From positions 1 to 64,000 of the forward strand of contig JAFXFC010000013.1 in NCBI GenBank assembly GCA_017513525.1: a stretch of 64,000 nucleotides of DNA, written 5' to 3'. Made by a program: the position numbers and the translations under genes. The notes under the pieces were generated by a model. That model had not been told where the DNA came from. It saw only the letters and a program-made list of their open reading frames with translations, and searched no databases. The stretch comes from Clostridia bacterium (GTDB taxonomy: Bacteria; Bacillota; Clostridia; Oscillospirales; Acutalibacteraceae). Of the stretch, positions 39,313 to 47,952 are shown one piece after another (the first letter of the stretch is position 1; the number at the start of each line of letters is the position of its first letter).

Positions 39313-41514
39313 TTACACGGTAAATTTGTTAATTCCGGTATTTAGCACATATTTTTTGCCGTTTAAGAGTGCCTGGGCGTTAGTTTTTTCGGGAACAGTA
39401 AAGGTATAAAGGATACCGTCGTCTGTTTTTTCCCATCTTGAAGCTATTTTTCCGTTTCGAGTTTCAATGGAAGCTTCGGCAAAAGTAAAATCATTTCCTA
39501 CTATGGGGGAGAAGATAATATCGGTAAAGCCTGCAGATCCCTCTCTTTGTGTGATACCGCACATTTTTTCATACATCCAGTCTCCCACTGCACCGTAGGC
39601 ATAGTGGTTGAAGGAGTTCATTTCGGCAGTTGCAAAGGTGCCGTCGGGCTTATAGCCGTTCCAGCGTTCCCACATTGTTGTAGCGCCCTGTGTTATGGGA
39701 TAGCACCAGGAGGGGAATTCATCTCTTAAAAGAAGCTTATAAGCGAGTTCATTCTCGCCGATATCAGAAAGCACATGAAGAAGATAAGGTGTGCCGACAA
39801 AGCCTGTTGTAAGATGACCGTAGGAGTTTACAAGATCTGTGAGCTGCTGTGCCAAGGGTTCTTTATTGTTATAAAGACCGAAATGAAGTGCAAGAACACA
39901 GGCGGTCTGAGTGTTACAGGTCATTTTTCCGTCTTCATCAATATATTTTTTGATGAAAGAGCGCTTAATATTCTTATAAAGATTTTTGTAATATTTGCAA
40001 TCTATTCCGAGTTCTTCTGATGCTTTTATGAGAAGCGAGGTGGAATAAGCGAAAAATGCAGAGCCTATTATATCCTTATCTGTAGCACCTTCAACTGCTT
40101 CCTTGTTTGGGAGGTCAAGTGCCAGCCAGTCGCCGAAGTGCCAGTGTCCTTCATAAAGATAAGGGTCTGTGGATACGCCTTCGTCGGGCTTTTTCTTGAG
40201 TGCCCAGCTTCTCATAAAATCTACCCATTTTTTCATAAGGGTATAATTTTCTTCTAAAAGCTCGCGGTTTCCGTATGTAAGATACATCTGCCACGGAAGA
40301 ATTGTTGCAACATCTGCCCATGCGGAGGAACCGCCCTCATCATCATATTTTATGGGAACGAATGAGGGGATAGAGCCTGATTTCTTCTGCATTGCACGAA
40401 GGTCGCCCATCCACTTTTTGAAGAATTTTTCAACATTGAAGTTATAGCTTGCAACCTTACAGAAAACCTGTGCGTCACCCGTCCAGCCGAAGCGTTCATC
40501 TCTCTGAGGACAGTCTGTGGGAACATCAAGGAAATTACCCTTCTGACCCCATACTATATTATGGAAAAGCTGATTTATCATTTCGTTTGAACAGTTGAAA
40601 TATCCCGTTCTCTTCATATCCGAATGAACAACTACTGCGGCAATATCATCGGGAGAAGAAATTTCCATACCGTCAACTGCAATATATCTGAAGCCGTAGA
40701 AGGTGTAAAGAGGTTTTACGAAATGAGTGTTTCCGTCGCAGATTATATTAAGCTCCTGCTTTGCACTTCTGAGATTTTCGGTGTAAACATTTCCGTCCTT
40801 TGTGAGCTTTTCAAAGTGGCGGATCTTAATACGGTCGCCCTTATTGCCCTTACAGTAAAAAGCGAGATATCCCGTAAGCTCCTGACCGAAGTCAATAACC
40901 GTATCTCCCTCGGGAGTGGTAATAAGCTCTTTGCCTCTTATAAACTCATGCTCGGTGATATATTCACCCTCCTGAGGGATAAGAGTATCTTTTGTATAGG
41001 GAATAACCGTGGCGGCAGTGCCTTTTTTTGCTTTATAAGTAAAATCTACCGTTTCACCGTTATACATATTGTTGTAGCGGACCTTGTTTTCTCTTGTAGT
41101 CCAGGAGCCGTCGGTATAGATATTTACTTCTTCGCCGTTTTCATAGGTTATTTTAAGTGAAGCTATGAGAGCTACGGTGCCGTAAGAAACTATTCTTGAA
41201 CTCAGGTCATACCAATTATGAAAACGCCAGCCGATACCTACACCTACGGTGATTTTATTTTCTTTGCCGATAAGTGAAGTGACATCATAGGTCTGATACT
41301 GAATTCTCTTATTATAGTCTGTCCAGCCGGGATTGAGTACGCTTGAAGTGACAGCCTTGCCGTTTATTTCACAGCTGTAGACACCGAGTGAGCTTATCTG
41401 AAGCTCAGCTTTTACGGGGAAAGGCTTTGCTTCAAAGGTCTTTTCAAAGTCAATGACAATATCCTTTCTCTGTCTTGCGGCTTTTATCCATGAAGCCGAA
41501 AAAATATTATCCAT
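39313..41514 (-). CDS. Alpha-L-rhamnosidase, glycoside hydrolase family 78
   Basis: 733 residues, start MDNIFSASWIKAA after GGAGGA. N-terminal beta domains (WRFHNWYDL etc.) lead to a catalytic (alpha/alpha)6 barrel: DVPTDCPQRDERFGWTGDAQ (about 343-362) is the GH78 signature with acidic catalytic residues, and WHFGDWLALD and ATTMWERWNG (about 610-620) follow. A C-terminal beta-sandwich closes the protein. It releases alpha-L-rhamnose from plant glycosides or bacterial polysaccharides. No signal peptide, so it probably acts on imported oligosaccharides. It is 13 bases downstream of recG but functionally unrelated. Confidence 0.93.
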   Translation of the reverse strand: MDNIFSASWIKAARQRKDIVIDFEKTFEAKPFPVKAELQISSLGVYSCEINGKAVTSSVLNPGWTDYNKRIQYQTYDVTSLIGKENKITVGVGIGWRFHNWYDLSSRIVSYGTVALIASLKITYENGEEVNIYTDGSWTTRENKVRYNNMYNGETVDFTYKAKKGTAATVIPYTKDTLIPQEGEYITEHEFIRGKELITTPEGDTVIDFGQELTGYLAFYCKGNKGDRIKIRHFEKLTKDGNVYTENLRSAKQELNIICDGNTHFVKPLYTFYGFRYIAVDGMEISSPDDIAAVVVHSDMKRTGYFNCSNEMINQLFHNIVWGQKGNFLDVPTDCPQRDERFGWTGDAQVFCKVASYNFNVEKFFKKWMGDLRAMQKKSGSIPSFVPIKYDDEGGSSAWADVATILPWQMYLTYGNRELLEENYTLMKKWVDFMRSWALKKKPDEGVSTDPYLYEGHWHFGDWLALDLPNKEAVEGATDKDIIGSAFFAYSTSLLIKASEELGIDCKYYKNLYKNIKRSFIKKYIDEDGKMTCNTQTACVLALHFGLYNNKEPLAQQLTDLVNSYGHLTTGFVGTPYLLHVLSDIGENELAYKLLLRDEFPSWCYPITQGATTMWERWNGYKPDGTFATAEMNSFNHYAYGAVGDWMYEKMCGITQREGSAGFTDIIFSPIVGNDFTFAEASIETRNGKIASRWEKTDDGILYTFTVPEKTNAQALLNGKKYVLNTGINKFTV

Positions 41515-41527
41515 AGTATATCCTCCT

Positions 41528-43567
41528 TTATGAAATATCCGCAAACAGGGCGGATATTTTGTTTTTTAGTTCTTTGTTTTCGTCTTTTTGCAGATTCGGG
41601 TCAACTGAAAGTATCTGCTGTGCCTGTTCTCTTGCGGCGTATAAAATTCTTGAATCCGTCATAAGAGAAGCTATTTTAAGAGAGGGAAGACCGCTTTGGC
41701 GTGAGCCGAAAAAGTCTCCGGGACCCCTGAGCTTTAAGTCCTCCTCGGCTATTCTGAAACCGTCATTTGTTGAGCACAATATGTCAAATCTGCTTTTTGC
41801 TTCCTCGCCTTTGGCATCACTTACGAGTATGCAGTAGGATTTCTCATTTCCTCTGCCCACTCTGCCTCTTAACTGATGAAGCTGTGAAAGTCCGAAGCAT
41901 TCGGCATTTTCTATGACGATTACTGAAGCATTCGGCACATCTATGCCCACTTCTATAACAACGGTGCAAATAAGTACATCGGTTTCACCGTTTTTGAAGG
42001 AAGCCATTACCGCGTCCTTCTGCTTTTGCTTCATCTGACCGTGAAGAAGCGAACAGCGTATATCCGAAAATACGGTTTTAGAAAGAAGCTCAAAATATTC
42101 CTGAGCTGATTTTCTGTCGGTTTCAATATCGTCGCTTTCCTCGACCATGGGGCAGACGATATAGCACTGATGGCCTTCATTTACCTCTTTTTTTATAAAA
42201 GAATACATTCTTTCGTGGTAGACCGAGGGGACAAGTACAGTTTTTATTTCCTGACGGCCCTTGGGCTTTTCATCGAGCACGGAAATTGAAAGATCGCCGT
42301 AGATAATAAGTGAAAGTGTGCGCGGAATGGGAGTGGCACTCATAACGAGAACATGGGGATTTTCGCCCTTTTCTCTGAGAGCTGCTCTCTGATTTACTCC
42401 GAAGCGGTGCTGTTCGTCTGTTATTACGAGAGCACAGTTCTTAAATACGGTATCTCCCGTAATAACTGCGTGTGTGCCTATAACAATTCCCGCTTTCCCC
42501 GAAGCTATATCTTCTTTTATCAGCTTTTTGTTTTTTGCGGTGGTGCTTCCCGTAAGAAGCACTATCTGAGTTTCGCTGTCCTTGAAAAATTTTGAAAAGG
42601 TCTCAAAATGCTGACGGGCAAGAACCTCGGTAGGTGCCATAAGTGCACACTGATAGCCGTTTTTAATGACGCAGTACATAAGTGCCGCCGCAACTGCAGT
42701 CTTTCCCGAGCCTACATCACCCTGTAAAAGCCTTCTCATGGGAGAAGTCATTTTCATGTCAGACATACACTCTTTAATTGCCCTTTTCTGTGCATTTGTA
42801 AGCTCAAACGGCAGTCGGGAGAAAAATTCTTTTGTGTAGTCCTCTTTTATTATAAAGTCGGTTTTTTCATCTTCCGTTTTTCCGTGAGAGAGTATTCCCA
42901 GCTGAAGAATGAGAAGCTCTTCATAAATGAGCCGTCTTTTAGCCGCCTTTATGTCGTTTTCATCCTTCGGGAAATGAATTGATCTCAGAGCATCCTTAAT
43001 CCCCAAAAGCTTATATTTTAATATCTGCTCATTAGGCAGTGTTTCGGGAATTTTATCCCCGTAAGTGTCAAGAGCAGTCCTTATCGCTTTTTCAATTGCT
43101 TTTGAATTGATTACGGAATTCTGATGATAAACGGGATGTATATATTCACCCTTGTCGGCTTTCTGATATTTCGGAGAGAGCATTTCCTTTCCGCCGAAGT
43201 CATTTTCTTTCATCTTGCCGAAAAAGATGAATTCCTCATTTTCTTTTAAGTCATCTCTTACGAATCTGTTATTAAAAAAAGTAATATTCATCATCCCCAC
43301 ACCGTCCGTGGCGCAGGTTCTGTACATTAATTTTCCGCTTCTTGTCTTTATGGGTACGGGTCTTGATACCACCGTTGCCTTTATCGCAGAAGCACTTTCT
43401 TCAGGTGCTTCTTTGATTGAAACGGTTTTACTCCAGTCCTCATAATCTCTCGGATAAAAGGTGATAAGCTCTCCTATAGTGGAAATGCCAAGCTTTCTGA
43501 AGCCTTCGGCTCTTTTTTCACCTATTCCTTTAAGAAAGCGGATATCTGTTTTCAGAATATCACTCAT
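41528..43567 (-). CDS. recG: ATP-dependent DNA helicase RecG
   Basis: 679 residues. Wedge/OB domain at the N-terminus (ITFYPRDYEDWS), then SF2 helicase: Walker A QGDVGSGKTAVA (about 276-287), DEQH box ITDEQHRFG (about 378-386), SATPIPRTL, GRVGRG (about 563-568) and the RecG C-terminal FFGSRQSGLP. It remodels stalled replication forks and Holliday junctions. Length and motifs are normal. AAGGAAAAAC precedes the ATG. Confidence 0.96.
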   Translation of the reverse strand: MSDILKTDIRFLKGIGEKRAEGFRKLGISTIGELITFYPRDYEDWSKTVSIKEAPEESASAIKATVVSRPVPIKTRSGKLMYRTCATDGVGMMNITFFNNRFVRDDLKENEEFIFFGKMKENDFGGKEMLSPKYQKADKGEYIHPVYHQNSVINSKAIEKAIRTALDTYGDKIPETLPNEQILKYKLLGIKDALRSIHFPKDENDIKAAKRRLIYEELLILQLGILSHGKTEDEKTDFIIKEDYTKEFFSRLPFELTNAQKRAIKECMSDMKMTSPMRRLLQGDVGSGKTAVAAALMYCVIKNGYQCALMAPTEVLARQHFETFSKFFKDSETQIVLLTGSTTAKNKKLIKEDIASGKAGIVIGTHAVITGDTVFKNCALVITDEQHRFGVNQRAALREKGENPHVLVMSATPIPRTLSLIIYGDLSISVLDEKPKGRQEIKTVLVPSVYHERMYSFIKKEVNEGHQCYIVCPMVEESDDIETDRKSAQEYFELLSKTVFSDIRCSLLHGQMKQKQKDAVMASFKNGETDVLICTVVIEVGIDVPNASVIVIENAECFGLSQLHQLRGRVGRGNEKSYCILVSDAKGEEAKSRFDILCSTNDGFRIAEEDLKLRGPGDFFGSRQSGLPSLKIASLMTDSRILYAAREQAQQILSVDPNLQKDENKELKNKISALFADIS

Positions 43568-43638
43568 AGTTTTTCCTTTTGTTCTTTGAATAAATGCTCA
43601 CTTTACCGTAAAAAATTTAACTGGAAGGGAGCTAATAT

Positions 43639-44469
43639 ATGTTTGATTTAAAAATGAGAGCAAGACTTCTTTTAAGAGGAAAGATAATCCGCTTGTGGTT
43701 TTTGTCCGTTTTCCCCGTTTTTTTTATTATCTTGGGGGTATTGTGTTTTCTGCCGCCGTTTATGAGTATTTTCTATGATGCTAAAGAAATGTTTCCGTAT
43801 CTTTCAGAAAAAACAGCAGTCCTGATGCTCAGTTTTCTTGGTATCATGTCGGTTTTTATGTTTTTCTTTTCGGCGGTGGGAAAGCTTTATTTCAAGGCAA
43901 AATTATTTTTCTTGCAGGATGAAAATTCTCCGAAGCCCGACAGCTTTTATAAGTTTTCTCAAGGGCTTCGCTTCATATACTGTCATTTTACCGTAGCTTT
44001 TTATAAGCTAGTGTGGGCTGTTCTGTTTTTTTCTCCGTCGGGAATTACATTTTTAATTATGTATTCCACGTTTACATTAAACGGGAGCATGATAAAAAGT
44101 ATATTTATTACTCTTGTTACGCTTTTTGTTATCTCATTTTTGATAGCTTGCGTTTTTTATCTGAGCATTACGGGAAGATATTATCTTTGCGATTATCTCA
44201 TGTTTATAAGCCCTTTGCAGTCTGTAAAAAATGTTATATCCACGAGTGCGGAAAAAACAAGAGGAAGGCTGACAGAACTATTATATAAAAGGCTGTGTAT
44301 AATTCCGTATAGATTTTTGTCGGTTTTTATCGTAACGGCACCCTACAGCCGTGTGTTTACAAAGTGTCTTAAGGCAGTTATCTGCGAAAAGCTCTATTCG
44401 GAAGAAAAAATAAGCTTAAAGCTTTCCTCGGCAGTTTTCTTCATAAACAGAAAATCTGTGTTCGGTTAA
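43639..44469 (+). CDS. Polytopic membrane protein of unknown function
   Basis: 276 residues with about four membrane helices (WFLSVFPVFFIILGVLCF, VLMLSFLGIMSVFMFFF, a segment around TFLIMYSTF, and SIFITLVTLFVISFL). A short cytoplasmic C-terminus is basic. No catalytic motif is seen. It is divergent from recG and overlaps the amidohydrolase by 4 bases at its 3' end. Not recognised. Confidence 0.7.
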   Translation: MFDLKMRARLLLRGKIIRLWFLSVFPVFFIILGVLCFLPPFMSIFYDAKEMFPYLSEKTAVLMLSFLGIMSVFMFFFSAVGKLYFKAKLFFLQDENSPKPDSFYKFSQGLRFIYCHFTVAFYKLVWAVLFFSPSGITFLIMYSTFTLNGSMIKSIFITLVTLFVISFLIACVFYLSITGRYYLCDYLMFISPLQSVKNVISTSAEKTRGRLTELLYKRLCIIPYRFLSVFIVTAPYSRVFTKCLKAVICEKLYSEEKISLKLSSAVFFINRKSVFG

Positions 44470-45287
44470 TCCATTCTGAGTGCTCTTTGAAGATTTCTTC
44501 CGAGAATACCGTCTTTTGCTTCCTCGGGAATGTCGAGGTCTTCAATTCTCTGTATGGCTTTTTTAATGTAATCGGCCTTATTATAAGGAAAATCAAGTCC
44601 GAAAATGCTTCTGGTATTACCTGTCTGGTGTATTACGGTGCGAAGCTCTTCGTCTGTAAGTGACCATGCTCCGGGGAGTCCGTTTTCGCTCATGGCAACG
44701 GTAGTCCAGCCCGCATATACCGTATCCTCTTCTGAATTTCTTGAAGCGTTGCACATTACACAAAGTGCATCTCTGAAGAAATGATAACCGCCTATATGCT
44801 CCATGCTGAATTTAAGCTCGGGGTAAAACCATGCGACTTCATCAAATAAAAGAAGCTTGTAATCGGCTATTCTGTGCCAGTGAAGACCTGTGTGAAAGGA
44901 CAGGAAAAGTCCGTCCTTTTCGGCTTTTGCATAAACTCTTTTTGCTTTGTCTGAAAGAATGTTTTCCTCCTGAAAGGCAAGATGAAGCTTAATTCCCTTA
45001 AAGCCGTAGGATATCATTTTATCCATTTGATATTCTATGTTGTCTTCTTTGAAATCGACTGTACCGAAGCCTATGAGAGAGGGATCGTCTTTGATTTCTC
45101 CGTAAAGCCAGTCGAGGCAGTCACCCGGCAGTCCCGAGCGTTCATATTGCTCTTTGAAGCAGGTGAAGCATACGGCTTTTTCAATCCCGCATTCATCCAT
45201 AAGAATTTTGAGGTCATTAACTGTAGCGCCGGGCTTTGATTTTTCGGGAAAAACATGGGCATGGTTTGCCCAGATGTGCTCTCTCAT
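44466..45287 (-). CDS. Amidohydrolase-superfamily metal-dependent hydrolase
   Basis: 273 residues. TIM-barrel amidohydrolase (Amidohydro_2-like): HIWANHAHVFP at the N-terminus (HxH metal site), GFKGIKLHLAFQ (about 95-106, Lys), FLSFHTGLHWH (about 129-139), SMEHIGGYHF (about 161-170) and a final GLDFPYN with the Asp ligand (about 236-242). A gamma-resorcylate decarboxylase-like or hydrolytic activity is possible. AGGAGAG precedes the ATG. It is the third gene of an operon after xthA and the GH2-like gene. Confidence 0.85.
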   Translation of the reverse strand: MREHIWANHAHVFPEKSKPGATVNDLKILMDECGIEKAVCFTCFKEQYERSGLPGDCLDWLYGEIKDDPSLIGFGTVDFKEDNIEYQMDKMISYGFKGIKLHLAFQEENILSDKAKRVYAKAEKDGLFLSFHTGLHWHRIADYKLLLFDEVAWFYPELKFSMEHIGGYHFFRDALCVMCNASRNSEEDTVYAGWTTVAMSENGLPGAWSLTDEELRTVIHQTGNTRSIFGLDFPYNKADYIKKAIQRIEDLDIPEEAKDGILGRNLQRALRMD

Positions 45288-45299
45288 GGTATTCTCTCC

Positions 45300-47015
45300 T
45301 TAATATCGTATTATTTCCGCGCTGTCACATTCGTCACCGGCGGATACTTCAATAAGATTTACATCCCTTTTAAGTTTTATTTGTCTGAATACATATACGC
45401 CGTCAGTGATTTTTTCCGCTTTGTGATTTTTATCTCTGCCGTTAATGAGTATTCTGAGATTTGTGCAGTTTGTGATACATTTTATATCAATGAATTTTTC
45501 ATCGGTTTCGTCTTGTGTCGGTTCACATATTTTTATGAAGCCTTTTGAAGAGAACTGTGAACGGTAAAACCAGAACGCATCCGAAATTGCCGCTCTGTCA
45601 GAGCTTATAAGTCCTCTTTTTGAATTAACGGACTTGCCGTCTGTTAAAAGACCGCCGAAAAAGGCAATAACATTTTTCTGTCTGTAAAAAGCATTCCAGA
45701 GCCTTATATGCCATTCATTATGCTCTTCAAGTGTAATATCTGTTTTAAGGGGATTTTCGGGGAATATTGCAAAGAATTTTTCGGGATATTTCTCTTGTAA
45801 TTCCGAAAATCTGCCGCTAATTGTTATAAACGCATCAGGCTCGGTTTTATAGGGAATGGAAAGCATTACGATAGAAGCCGCCTCAGGTATATTCTCACAG
45901 GCAGTTTCGATATTTCTTTTAATAACAGCCTGAACCTTTGGAGCATATTCCTTTAATACGGATAATAAATTTCTGAAATAATCGTCATCACCCTCTGAGA
46001 CTACAGCCGCTAAAGAGGGGTGGTTTCTGTAAAGAAGCAGAAATTCCTTTAACTGTGCCATGTCATTTTCCGTGTTTCCCGAAGGCTCAAGTGAATACCA
46101 GAAAAGCAGTCCCTCTTTATCGCAAAGGGAAAGAAGATTTGTTTTTGAGGGGAGAAGCGAGGACAAAAGTATATTTCCGTCAAGCTCTTTAAGATGAACA
46201 CTGTCGCTTTTTACTGCAGAGCAGTCAGTAAGCGAAACACCGTTCAAGGGAAGTCTGAAGCCGTTTAAGTATAAAAATCCGTCGGAGTTCAGAGCTATGT
46301 TTCTCAATCCGAAATCCGTATTGATCTCATCAAGACACTGTGAATCTCTGAGAAGCTTTGCATTGAGAGTATAAATATATGCGCCGCTCTGACCGTCCCA
46401 TAATTCGGGCACGGTGAGAGAAAATTCGGTGCAGGGCGAGGTGGGCTTACATGTTTTTGTAAAAACTGTGTCTCCCTTCATATCCGTTACGGTGTAGGAC
46501 ACGACATCATAGTTATTCGGACGCACGATTTCTGTTTCAATTTTGATGACAGCTTCGTTTTCTTTTAATTCGTAGTCAACAAATATACCCTTGCCGAGAG
46601 AGAGCATATTAAAATGTGAGCTGTCAACGGTAATAAGTGAAACTCCTGCAAAAACAAACATACCGTCGGGACGGGCTTTGGGGATTACTTTTACTTTTAT
46701 TTCATATTCTTCACCCATATGCACTTCAAGGGCTAAAAGCTGTCTGAAAGAGCAGACACTTCCCGTATGTGTTCCGAGAAGCGTGTCACCGCAATAAATT
46801 TCAGCTTCTCCGCTTATCTGTGAAAATTCAAGATATACGGTTTTTCCGTCATCTGCTTCAGAGGGTATCCATTTTGTGCTGAAGGTGCCTTCTTGCATGG
46901 TATCGGCACTGTGGAAAAAGGGAAGATTTGTTATTGTATCGGAAAAAGCCTTTCCGTCTTCTGTTTCTTTTGCAACATAAAGCCAATTTTTATTGAGTTC
47001 TGTAATATTTCTCAT
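45300..47015 (-). CDS. GH2-like beta-galactosidase-fold protein, catalytically degenerate
   Basis: 571 residues with the GH2 outline: N-terminal jelly-roll (FSTKWIPSEADDGKTVYLEFSQ, EIYCGDTLLGTHTGS), immunoglobulin-like middle and a barrel region with GFLYLNGFRLPLNGVSLTD (about 244-262). The usual GVNRHE/GVNLHED after this element is absent. At the acid/base site, NHPSLAAVVSEGDDD (about 340-354) replaces NHPS...WSLGNE, so the catalytic Asn-Glu is missing. It is shorter than active GH2 enzymes. It is probably a carbohydrate-binding or pseudo-enzyme derivative. Three bases separate it from xthA. Confidence 0.65.
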   Translation of the reverse strand: MRNITELNKNWLYVAKETEDGKAFSDTITNLPFFHSADTMQEGTFSTKWIPSEADDGKTVYLEFSQISGEAEIYCGDTLLGTHTGSVCSFRQLLALEVHMGEEYEIKVKVIPKARPDGMFVFAGVSLITVDSSHFNMLSLGKGIFVDYELKENEAVIKIETEIVRPNNYDVVSYTVTDMKGDTVFTKTCKPTSPCTEFSLTVPELWDGQSGAYIYTLNAKLLRDSQCLDEINTDFGLRNIALNSDGFLYLNGFRLPLNGVSLTDCSAVKSDSVHLKELDGNILLSSLLPSKTNLLSLCDKEGLLFWYSLEPSGNTENDMAQLKEFLLLYRNHPSLAAVVSEGDDDYFRNLLSVLKEYAPKVQAVIKRNIETACENIPEAASIVMLSIPYKTEPDAFITISGRFSELQEKYPEKFFAIFPENPLKTDITLEEHNEWHIRLWNAFYRQKNVIAFFGGLLTDGKSVNSKRGLISSDRAAISDAFWFYRSQFSSKGFIKICEPTQDETDEKFIDIKCITNCTNLRILINGRDKNHKAEKITDGVYVFRQIKLKRDVNLIEVSAGDECDSAEIIRY

Positions 47016-47018
47016 ATC

Positions 47019-47786
47019 TTATACCTTCAAATCAATAGTAAGTTCAACTGGACAGTGATCAGAGCCGAAAATTTCCTGATGAATTTCAGCTCCGAGAAGC
47101 TTTTCATCAAGAGCCTTTGATGTCACAAAATAGTCAATTCTCCACCCTGCATTGTTTTTTCTTGCGTTATAACGGTATGACCACCAGGAGTATTCACCCT
47201 GCTTTTCGGGATAAAAATATCTGAATGTATCCGTAAAGCCCGACTCTAAAAGAGTGTTGAATTTTCCTCTTTCTTCATCCGTAAAGCCCGCTTTTCCGCG
47301 GTTTGGCTTCGGATTTTTAAGGTCAATTTCCTTATGGGCAACGTTTAAGTCACCGCAGAAAATAACAGGCTTTGTTTCCTCAAGCTTTTTAAGATGATTA
47401 AGAAAAGCATCCTCCCACTCTTCGCGGTAGGAAAGCCTTGAAAGGTCCTCCTTTGCGTTCGGGGTATAGACGGTCACTATATGAAAATCGGGATATGTGA
47501 GTGTGATAACTCTTCCCTCGTTATCAAAGCCTTCCTTGTTTATTCCGTAGGAAACCTCAAGGGGCGTGTGCTTCGTGAATATGGCAGTGCCCGAATAGCC
47601 TTTTTTCTCGGCGTAGTTCCAGAAGCTCTGATAGCCTTCAAAGCATAAGTCTATCTGCCCTTCCTGAAGCTTTGTTTCCTGCAGACAGAAAAAATCTGCA
47701 TCAAGGCTTTGGAAAACCTCCGTGAATATACCTTTATTATTGACGGCACGCAGTCCGTTTACATTCCATGAAATGAATTTCAGCAT
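47019..47786 (-). CDS. xthA: Exodeoxyribonuclease III (AP endonuclease)
   Basis: 255 residues of the EEP fold. ISWNVNGLRA (4-13), LQETKLQ (about 35-41, metal Glu), VYTPNA, FCGDLNVAHKEIDL (about 143-156), WWSYR, WRIDYFVTS (about 216-224) and GSDHCPVEL (about 241-249, catalytic His) are all intact. It repairs abasic sites and trims 3' ends. First gene of the operon with the GH2-like protein and the amidohydrolase. Confidence 0.96.
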   Translation of the reverse strand: MLKFISWNVNGLRAVNNKGIFTEVFQSLDADFFCLQETKLQEGQIDLCFEGYQSFWNYAEKKGYSGTAIFTKHTPLEVSYGINKEGFDNEGRVITLTYPDFHIVTVYTPNAKEDLSRLSYREEWEDAFLNHLKKLEETKPVIFCGDLNVAHKEIDLKNPKPNRGKAGFTDEERGKFNTLLESGFTDTFRYFYPEKQGEYSWWSYRYNARKNNAGWRIDYFVTSKALDEKLLGAEIHQEIFGSDHCPVELTIDLKV

Positions 47787-47877
47787 AAATTCTCTCCGTA
47801 TTTATAGTTAATTTAAGTATATCATATTAAAAATAGAATATCAACGATTTTAGGTGTCTTACGGGTAATTTTAACAC

Positions 47878-47906
47878 TTGAAAGTATATAATAATTATGT
47901 TATTAT
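47878..47906 (+). promoter_or_regulatory. Promoter of the M23 peptidase operon
   Basis: TTGAAA (47878-47883), 17 bases, TATTAT (47901-47906), 47 bases before the ATG at 47953 with AAAGGAGG upstream of the start. Confidence 0.7.
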
Positions 47907-47952
47907 CACTTGGTATCTTATTTTTTGATTTTGTGAAAGGAGGCTTTACGGC

